A stretch of DNA of 6,494 nucleotides from Aliivibrio_A kagoshimensis (lineage in GTDB: Bacteria > Pseudomonadota > Gammaproteobacteria > Enterobacterales > Vibrionaceae): contig NZ_JAKJSQ010000117.1 in assembly GCF_050337105.1 (NCBI RefSeq), positions 1 through 6,494 on the forward strand, in the 5' to 3' direction. This document shows, piece after piece, positions 1 through 4,742 of the stretch. Numbering within the stretch: the stretch's first letter is position 1; each line of letters opens with the position of its first letter. Below the pieces are notes generated by a model that worked only from the letters and a program-made list of their open reading frames with translations, was not told the DNA's origin and searched no databases. The position numbers and the translations under genes are program-made.

Positions 1-59
1 GAATGTAATATTCTTAGTAAATTAACCAAAATACTTGCAGTCAGTTACAGGAGTCAATC

Positions 60-344
60 ATGACTAATGCATTTGAAAGTATCCAACAAGGTCTAATGGA
101 AGCCATAGAGTTTGCAGAAGGCAAAACTAAAAAGGCTACAGTCCACAAGTTTGATCCTGTAGATGTAAAAGCTGTGCGTAATAATGTCGCTATGACACAG
201 GCTGAATTTGCCTCTACCTTTGGAATTAGTTTGGGTACGTTGCGTCATTGGGAGCGTGGTGATAGAACACCAAGAGGTCCAGCTTTGGTTTTACTAAATG
301 TTCTTGCTAAAGACCCTCAAGCAGTCATTAGAGCACTGTCGTAA
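60..344 (+). CDS. HTH-type antitoxin-like regulator (HigA/NadS family, XRE fold)
   Basis: This 94-residue protein is a probable DNA-binding antitoxin that would neutralise a RelE/HigB-type mRNA-cleaving toxin and repress its own operon. A helical N-terminal segment (about residues 1-30) precedes an XRE-type helix-turn-helix at about 44-76. In it, TQAEFASTFGIS (46-57) forms helix 2 and the turn, and LRHWERGDRTP (61-71) is the recognition helix with the W-E-x-G signature. The size and the C-terminal PxGPALxLLN pattern fit HigA/NadS antitoxins, whose gene normally follows the toxin gene. The ATG is well supported: AGGAG at 49-53 lies 6 nt upstream. No toxin is visible, because only 59 bases precede the gene. 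One upstream frame stays open from base 1 and ends at a TGA overlapping the start (ATGA), as in coupled toxin-antitoxin pairs, but 20 codons are too few to identify it. A solitary regulator is the alternative. The family is confident; the antitoxin role is inferred. Confidence 0.8.
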   Translation: MTNAFESIQQGLMEAIEFAEGKTKKATVHKFDPVDVKAVRNNVAMTQAEFASTFGISLGTLRHWERGDRTPRGPALVLLNVLAKDPQAVIRALS

Positions 345-373
345 CCAAGCTCGAAGTCTCTCTATCGAATGCA

Positions 374-401
374 TTTGATCGCTCTGCACGGAGTGATTAA
401 A
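374..401. repeat. 11-bp hairpin downstream of the antitoxin gene
   Basis: Bases 374-384 pair with 391-401 around the 6-nt loop TGCACG. The stem has 11 pairs, two of them G-T wobbles in the plus-strand RNA (377/398 and 381/394). No T-run follows, so it is not a normal intrinsic terminator. It lies in the 189-bp gap between the antitoxin stop and the transporter stop, which also holds the 8-bp palindrome TCGGCCGA (421-428) and the 10-bp palindrome GTCTTAAGAC (438-447). I see no gene in this gap. The hairpin could be a 3' UTR structure or a relic of a mobile cassette. Confidence 0.4.
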
Positions 402-487
402 ACGGGATTAACGAAGTTAGTCGGCCGAATAAATCGAGTCTTAAGACCGAACCTAAAACTGCATTAAGTGCCAGAAAATTTGATAAT

Positions 488-522
488 AAAAAAGCCAGCA
501 TGTTCACATGCTGGCTCTTTTT
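488..522. terminator. Bidirectional Rho-independent terminator between convergent genes
   Basis: AGCCAGCATG (493-502) pairs perfectly with CATGCTGGCT (507-516) around the loop TTCA. A T-run follows on the plus strand (518-522) and an A-run precedes it (488-493), which is a U-run for minus-strand transcripts. It can therefore end transcription of the transporter gene, whose stop codon is only 12 bp away, and of the antitoxin unit coming from the left. Confidence 0.92.
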
Positions 523-533
523 ATGTCACGGGT

Positions 534-2018
534 TTATGCCGTTTCTAGTTTGCTCTTCTCATCACCCTCATCAGAAAGTTCTGTATCGCCTTTCCCTTTG
601 GAGCGTTTTATCACGTAACCGGTAATGAACAGTGTGGCAATCATACCGACTAGGGTAGAGGTGCTCATCGGTAGTCCAAAGCCAAGTTGACTGTTGTTTA
701 AGATGAACGTGATGCACACTGTGGTCATGAACATGGCTGGAATCGTAGTGATCCAGTGGAACTTATTGAAGCGAAGTAGATAAGCAGACGCTGTCCACAA
801 CATCATGACGGCAGTCGTCTGGTTAGCAAAACCGAAGTAGCGCCAGATAATACCAAAATCAACCTGAGTCAGTATTGCACCAAGAAGGAATAGCGGTAGA
901 GCCATCATTAAGCGGTTCTTAATCGGCTTCTGATCCATATTGAAATACTCAGCCAGGATAAGACGGCTTGAACGGAACGCCGTATCACCTGATGTGATAG
1001 GAAGAATCACCACACCTAAGAAAGCTAAGATACCACCAAATACACCCAATAGACCAAATGACGAGCTGTATACCACATTACCAGGTCCGCCATTGGCGAC
1101 AGCGTCAGCCAGTGAGTCAACAGAGCCAAAGAATGATAGAGCTAACGCACACCAGATAAGGGCGATAATACCTTCACCGATCATGGCACCGTAAAACACA
1201 AAACGACCGTTCTTCTCGTTTTCGATGCAGCGAGCCATTAGTGGTGACTGAGTAGCGTGGAATCCAGAGATAGCACCACAAGCGATAGTGATGAACAGCG
1301 CAGGCCACAGTGGTAGATTATTAGGGTTCATGTTGGTAAACATCTGACTCATCTCGTAACCACCAAGCAGAGTGTATTCGCTTGAAAAGGCAACTGCAGT
1401 GATAAGGCCAACTGACATGAAAATTAATAACGCACCAAATAGTGGATAGAAACGACCAATAATTTTATCGACTGGCACAATGGTGGCGATGATGTAGTAA
1501 GCGAAAATGATAACAACCATGGTGGTCATTGAGAGATTAAAACCAGTCTGTTCATTAACTAAGGTTGTGATCATGCCTGCTGGTGCTGATACAAAGACCA
1601 CGCCAACCAGAAGGAGTAATACAATCGCGAAAATGTTCATGAAGTGCTTAGCACCTTGGCCTAAATATCGACCTGTAATGGTCGGTACGGAAGCACCGCC
1701 ATTTCGAATCGATAACATACCAGAAAAGTAGTCATGTACTGCGCCAGCAAACACACAACCCAGAACAATCCACAACATAGCCGCTGGACCGTAAAGGGCA
1801 CCCATGATTGGGCCGAAAATTGGACCGACACCAGCGATATTGAGTAGTTGAACTAAGTATACTTTTTTGTTCGACATTGGCACAAAGTCAACGCCATCTT
1901 GTTTGGTAAATGCAGGTGTTTTACGCTGCTCGTTAATACCAAATATTTTTTCTACGATTGCGCCATAGATGAAGTATCCACCGAGTAGGGCTGCAACACA
2001 AAGGAGAAACCACGCCAT
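534..2018 (-). CDS. cstA: CstA/BtsT-family carbon starvation transporter, short form (probable pyruvate or peptide uptake)
   Basis: This 494-residue inner-membrane protein belongs to the carbon starvation CstA family. E. coli members are BtsT (pyruvate:H+ symporter) and CstA (pyruvate and peptide uptake). About 13 hydrophobic segments are visible, near residues 3-22, 56-76, 79-99, 126-150, 164-183, 190-212, 238-256, 275-298, 321-342, 370-390, 396-415, 422-441 and 452-470. The family hallmark NIAGVGPIFGPIMG is at 60-73. Other conserved-looking blocks are GGASVPTITGRYLG (107-120), ATQSP (255-259), SGDTAFRSSRL (343-353) and RYFGFANQ (393-400). A charged tail (471-494) ends the protein. It is about 200 residues shorter than E. 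coli BtsT or CstA, which matches a recognised short subfamily; both ends look intact, so I do not read it as truncated. The ATG at 2018 follows GGACGGA at a suitable distance. The gene lies 133 bp downstream of btsR with a BtsR-like operator between them, so pyruvate is the likeliest substrate (inferred). An equivalent name would be btsT or btsU. Confidence 0.9.
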   Translation of the reverse strand: MAWFLLCVAALLGGYFIYGAIVEKIFGINEQRKTPAFTKQDGVDFVPMSNKKVYLVQLLNIAGVGPIFGPIMGALYGPAAMLWIVLGCVFAGAVHDYFSGMLSIRNGGASVPTITGRYLGQGAKHFMNIFAIVLLLLVGVVFVSAPAGMITTLVNEQTGFNLSMTTMVVIIFAYYIIATIVPVDKIIGRFYPLFGALLIFMSVGLITAVAFSSEYTLLGGYEMSQMFTNMNPNNLPLWPALFITIACGAISGFHATQSPLMARCIENEKNGRFVFYGAMIGEGIIALIWCALALSFFGSVDSLADAVANGGPGNVVYSSSFGLLGVFGGILAFLGVVILPITSGDTAFRSSRLILAEYFNMDQKPIKNRLMMALPLFLLGAILTQVDFGIIWRYFGFANQTTAVMMLWTASAYLLRFNKFHWITTIPAMFMTTVCITFILNNSQLGFGLPMSTSTLVGMIATLFITGYVIKRSKGKGDTELSDEGDEKSKLETA

Positions 2019-2051
2019 AATTTTATCCGTCCATTTTAGTAAGTTATTACC

Positions 2052-2080
2052 ATTGTAAATGGAGGGATAAAACGATCATC
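2052..2080 (-). promoter_or_regulatory. Candidate activator-dependent promoter of the transporter gene
   Basis: On the minus strand, TACAAT (2057 down to 2052) matches the -10 consensus at 5 of 6 positions. The hexamer 17 bp upstream (GATGAT, 2080-2075) is a poor -35, as expected of a promoter that needs an activator. The predicted start is near 2045, about 27 nt before the ATG, which puts the three upstream repeats at roughly -50, -70 and -90. The assignment is tentative because this AT-rich region offers other -10-like hexamers. Confidence 0.35.
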
Positions 2081-2091
2081 TAGGAAAGCAT

Positions 2092-2139
2092 TGAGTGGTT
2101 AAATAGCCACTTAAGTGGTCGGTGAACAGCCTGAGTGGT
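2092..2139 (-). promoter_or_regulatory. Triple direct-repeat operator, probable BtsR (LytTR) binding site
   Basis: Three 8-bp half-sites occur at exact 20-bp intervals: 2132-2139, 2112-2119 and 2092-2099. On the minus strand they read ACCACTCA, ACCACTTA and ACCACTCA, each separated by 12 bp. All three fit the E. coli BtsR half-site ACC[G/A]CT[C/T]A as I remember it, where two copies are separated by 13 bp upstream of btsT (yjiY). LytTR regulators bind direct repeats about two helical turns apart. The location between btsR and the transporter gene, just upstream of the latter's likely promoter, fits activation. The repeats are seen directly; the BtsR assignment comes from family knowledge and context. 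Confidence 0.82.
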
Positions 2140-2151
2140 TTTATAAAATGG

Positions 2152-2865
2152 TTAATGTAGCCCAAATCGGTCTTTTAACTCTTTAAGATAGCGACGGCTT
2201 ACGGGGGCGATATGACCGTGGGTGGTGGTGATTTCTGCCAACCCGTTCTCTAACAGTTTGATTTCAGTAATCGCTGTCGGTTGGATCAAATACTGACGAT
2301 GGCAACGAATCAACGACGTTTTCTCCTCAAGCACTTTTAAGGTTAATTGTGTGGTTGAAATGGTGTTACCACTGGCAACATGGACGCCAGAAATATTGAC
2401 GAAAGCGATTTCAATATCTTTAGGGGTTAACAGGGTAAAACGGTTATGACCACTACACGGGATCAACTCCAACTGTTCAGAAGAGAGAGGGGAGAAATCA
2501 TGAGGCTTCTGTTCACGCTGTAAGCGGAGTAACGTTTTGTTTAACCGCTCCGCTTCTACAGGTTTGAGTAGATAGTCAAACGCATTATCTTCAAAAGCTT
2601 TTAATGCAAACTCATCATAAGCCGTAACAAAGACAATCTTTGGCATGGTGTCAGGATCGAGCATACTGAGCATCTCTAAACCAGTGACTTGTGGCATTTG
2701 AATGTCTAAAAAAAGAACCTCAGGCTTTAACGTATTGAGCTGCTTTAAGCCATCAATAGCGTTACTGCAACTAGCAATAACATCGATTTGGCCACTCTCT
2801 TTGAGTAGTTCAATTAATTCATCTCGGGCATACAGCTCGTCATCTATGACCATCGCTTTAATCAC
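2152..2865 (-). CDS. btsR: LytTR-family response regulator BtsR (YehT-like)
   Basis: This 237-residue cytoplasmic response regulator is the partner of the upstream kinase. The receiver domain (about 1-118) has the acidic pair D8/D9, phospho-acceptor D54 in FLDIQMP, T81 and K101 in LLKP. A LytTR DNA-binding domain follows (about 133-235) with IRCHRQYLI (186-194) and PVSRRYLKEL (221-230). Length and sequence closely follow E. coli BtsR (239 aa), including SGLEM-like TGLEM and the AFDYLLKP stretch. The start is GTG at 2865, overlapping the end of btsS by 8 nt (GTGATTAA), so translation is probably coupled. It gives the expected MIKxxxxDDE beginning, and AGGGAG lies 6 nt upstream. The next in-frame ATG, four codons on, would remove the first beta strand. 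The phosphorylated protein is expected to bind the triple repeat just downstream and switch on the transporter gene. E. coli YpdB is a paralogous alternative, but the similarity and half-sites favour BtsR. Confidence 0.93.
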   Translation of the reverse strand: MIKAMVIDDELYARDELIELLKESGQIDVIASCSNAIDGLKQLNTLKPEVLFLDIQMPQVTGLEMLSMLDPDTMPKIVFVTAYDEFALKAFEDNAFDYLLKPVEAERLNKTLLRLQREQKPHDFSPLSSEQLELIPCSGHNRFTLLTPKDIEIAFVNISGVHVASGNTISTTQLTLKVLEEKTSLIRCHRQYLIQPTAITEIKLLENGLAEITTTHGHIAPVSRRYLKELKDRFGLH

Positions 2866-4546
2866 TGTTTTCTCCCTCTTTTTTCAATGGCATTGAGATA
2901 GTTGCTGTTGTGGATTGATGTTCAATGCTGTGCATTGTTAACCCCCAACGTTGTCCAAACTGATTCTTGATACGTTTATCGACAATTTTCAATCCTAAGC
3001 CTGACTCATCAGCAGGTGCGGTGTAGTTTCCTGCATTATCTTTAACCTGCAAGATGACCGCCTCCCCCTCGATAAAGCCATTAATACTGATAATCCCATT
3101 GCTCAACAGTGTAGAGGTTCCATGTTTAACTGCATTTTCCACCAAGGGTTGCAGTGTAAATGTTGGTACCTGAAGAGAGAGCAGTTGTGGATCAATATCA
3201 AAGGTAATCGACAACCTATCAGAGAACCTTGCTAGCTCAATTTCTAGGTAGGCGTTAACATGCTTTAGCTCTTCATCAATGGTGACGCTCTCAATGTTCT
3301 GTTTCAAATTTCGTCGGAAAAATTGTGACAGATGTTGAATCAAACTCCTGGCCTTATCAGGATCTTTGCGGATGACGGCATTAATGGTGTTGAGGGCGTT
3401 AAACAGAAAATGAGGGTTCACCTGTGCTTGCAATAAACGCAACTCAGCTTGAGTTAATAGCGTCTGCTGCTCGATGTATCTGCCAGTTAATATTTGGTTT
3501 GAGAGGAGCTTGGCTAACCCTTCGCCTAAACTGATGTTGACTGAAGAGAACAACTTTTGTTTAGGTTCATACAGCTTGATGGTACCTAGAACTTCGTTTT
3601 CACCCCCAACGAGAGGGATCACCAGTGCAGATCCCAATTTACATTTTGGGTGTAATGAGCATTGGTAAGGCATTTCATAACCATCAGCATAGATTATTTT
3701 CTGCGCCTCAATGGCCTGTTTGGTATAGTCTGATGAAATGAGGGTGCCGGGAATATGATGATCATCGCCAATACCAGTGAAGGCCATGATTTTTTCTCGG
3801 TCGGTGATGGAGACTGCGCCAACACCGGTCTCTTCGTAAATAATTTGAGCCACTTGCTGCGCCGTTTTTGGGTTGAAACCGCTACTCATGATCCCCACTG
3901 AACGGTGTGCTATTTTTAATGCTTTACTTGAAAAGGCGGCCGAGTATTTCTCATAGATGGTTTTTCTATCTTGAATTATGCTCATAAATAGCGCCGCTCC
4001 CACGGAATTCGCGATAACCATAGGCAAGGCAATGGCACTCACTAAGTGCACTGCTTGATCAAAGGGTTTAGCAACCAGCAGTATAATGACCATCTGCATG
4101 ACTTCGGCTACGAGGGTCACCACTAACACGATGCTAGGTCTGAATATCTGATCAACTTGACCACGGCGTACATAATAGCTGTGAACAAAGCCACCAATTA
4201 ACCCTTCTGCAGTGGTTGAGATAGCACAAGCGACGTCGGTAAAACCACCCATTGAATAGCGATGAATTCCGCCGGTGAGTCCCACCGCAAACCCAACAAG
4301 CGGCCCGCCTAGTAACCCTCCCATCACGGCTCCAATGGCGCGCGTATTGGCAATAGCATCTTCAATCGTAAGACCAAAATAGGTGCCTAAAATGCAGAAG
4401 AGAGAGAAAAGAACATAGCAGGCAATTCGTTGCGAAAGTTGGCCAGAAACTGTGGTAATTGGCATAAATAGTGGGGTTTTGCTTAACAGATAGGCAATAA
4501 CTAAATAGACACTAAGCTGTTGCAGAAGAGAGAAAATCAGTTCCAT
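2858..4546 (-). CDS. btsS: LytS-type membrane sensor histidine kinase BtsS (YehU-like, pyruvate sensor)
   Basis: This 562-residue inner-membrane kinase matches E. coli BtsS (561 aa) along its length as I recall it. The N-terminal 5TM-Lyt sensor region (about 1-192) has hydrophobic segments near 2-22, 41-59, 69-93, 105-122, 137-159 and 168-190. A GAF domain (about 215-350) follows. The HisKA-like LytS domain holds QVNPHFLFNALNTI (375-388) with the phospho-acceptor H379. The ATPase domain has LQPLVENAVKHG (465-476, N471), DNAG (503-506) and SGLGL (515-519). Residues R69, R96, C107 and S110 align with E. coli R72, R99, C110 and S113, reported as needed for high-affinity pyruvate binding, so this is probably an extracellular pyruvate sensor. 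The GAF domain carries a C-x2-H-x2-C group (C296, H299, C302) that I also recall in E. coli BtsS. The ATG at 4546 has no strong Shine-Dalgarno (TGGCG only), suggesting low expression. The gene overlaps btsR and heads the btsSR-transporter block. Confidence 0.94.
   Translation of the reverse strand: MELIFSLLQQLSVYLVIAYLLSKTPLFMPITTVSGQLSQRIACYVLFSLFCILGTYFGLTIEDAIANTRAIGAVMGGLLGGPLVGFAVGLTGGIHRYSMGGFTDVACAISTTAEGLIGGFVHSYYVRRGQVDQIFRPSIVLVVTLVAEVMQMVIILLVAKPFDQAVHLVSAIALPMVIANSVGAALFMSIIQDRKTIYEKYSAAFSSKALKIAHRSVGIMSSGFNPKTAQQVAQIIYEETGVGAVSITDREKIMAFTGIGDDHHIPGTLISSDYTKQAIEAQKIIYADGYEMPYQCSLHPKCKLGSALVIPLVGGENEVLGTIKLYEPKQKLFSSVNISLGEGLAKLLSNQILTGRYIEQQTLLTQAELRLLQAQVNPHFLFNALNTINAVIRKDPDKARSLIQHLSQFFRRNLKQNIESVTIDEELKHVNAYLEIELARFSDRLSITFDIDPQLLSLQVPTFTLQPLVENAVKHGTSTLLSNGIISINGFIEGEAVILQVKDNAGNYTAPADESGLGLKIVDKRIKNQFGQRWGLTMHSIEHQSTTATISMPLKKEGENSD
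2872..2877 (-). promoter_or_regulatory. Shine-Dalgarno that fixes the GTG start of btsR
   Basis: AGGGAG on the minus strand lies 6 nt before the GTG (2865-2863). It sits within the last codons of btsS, and the btsS stop (2860-2858) falls inside the first codons of btsR. This supports translational coupling and the non-ATG start. Confidence 0.75.
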
Positions 4547-4582
4547 AGATACGCCATTAAGAAAATGAGTGATAACAGAGAC

Positions 4583-4610
4583 ATTTTATTGGCTAACAAA
4601 CAATAAGCAA
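4583..4610 (-). promoter_or_regulatory. Candidate btsSR promoter
   Basis: On the minus strand, TTGCTT (4610-4605) and TAAAAT (4588-4583) are 16 bp apart. They match the sigma70 -35 and -10 consensus at 3 and 5 of 6 positions. The predicted start near 4576 leaves a leader of about 30 nt before the btsS ATG. The region is AT-rich, so chance matches are easy. Confidence 0.35.
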
Positions 4611-4663
4611 TCTATAAATGTAGTAGGGAAATAGTTGATGAATTATTACTGTTTTTTATCGCT

Positions 4664-4669
4664 TATACT
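4664..4669 (+). promoter_or_regulatory. Candidate ybiT promoter -10 element
   Basis: TATACT at 4664-4669 matches the -10 consensus at 5 of 6 positions and would give a leader of about 66 nt. No good -35 lies at 16-18 bp. TATATT at 4710-4715 is an alternative, closer to the start but also without a good -35. The 196-bp divergent region (4547-4742) presumably holds promoters for both genes; I see no clear operator or terminator in it. Confidence 0.28.
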
Positions 4670-4730
4670 TGCTCGAAGAGGCTTCAAACTGTACCCTTGC
4701 GCCTAACTTTATATTCTTCATCACACTATT

Positions 4731-4734
4731 AGGA
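4731..4734 (+). promoter_or_regulatory. Shine-Dalgarno supporting the TTG start of ybiT
   Basis: AGGA lies 8 nt before the TTG at 4743-4745. The next in-frame ATG is codon 9 (residue M9) and would cut the first beta strand of the ABC domain, so the TTG is preferred. Confidence 0.65.
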
Positions 4735-4742
4735 TTTGAATC

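Noticed and set aside
1..63. Possible C-terminal end of a toxin gene, open frame from base 1 to a TGA overlapping the antitoxin ATG
   Set aside because: The ATGA overlap is suggestive, but only 20 codons are visible, they match no toxin C terminus I recognise, and a 20-codon open frame is expected by chance often enough. It is mentioned under the antitoxin only.
342..423. Integron attC site behind the antitoxin gene (TAAC near the stop codon, GTTA at 416-419 and a hairpin between)
   Set aside because: The outer TAAC/GTTA ends could pair, but the L-type boxes do not pair well, the core does not fit GTTRRRY (GTTAGTC has T at the third R), and no second cassette or repeat copy is visible.
940..1194. 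84-codon plus-strand open frame inside the transporter gene
   Set aside because: It is antisense to a clearly conserved membrane protein gene, has no recognisable domain, and shows the composition expected of a frame opposite a coding region.
2107..2118. CCACTTAAGTGG as a terminator after btsR
   Set aside because: It is a palindrome with no room for a loop, and no U-run follows on the minus strand. It fits better as part of the operator repeats.
4568..4583. CRP-like site AGTGA-N6-AGACA upstream of btsS
   Set aside because: It matches only 7 of 10 core positions and lies 22-37 nt before the btsS start codon, overlapping or downstream of the candidate promoter. That is a poor place for CRP activation.
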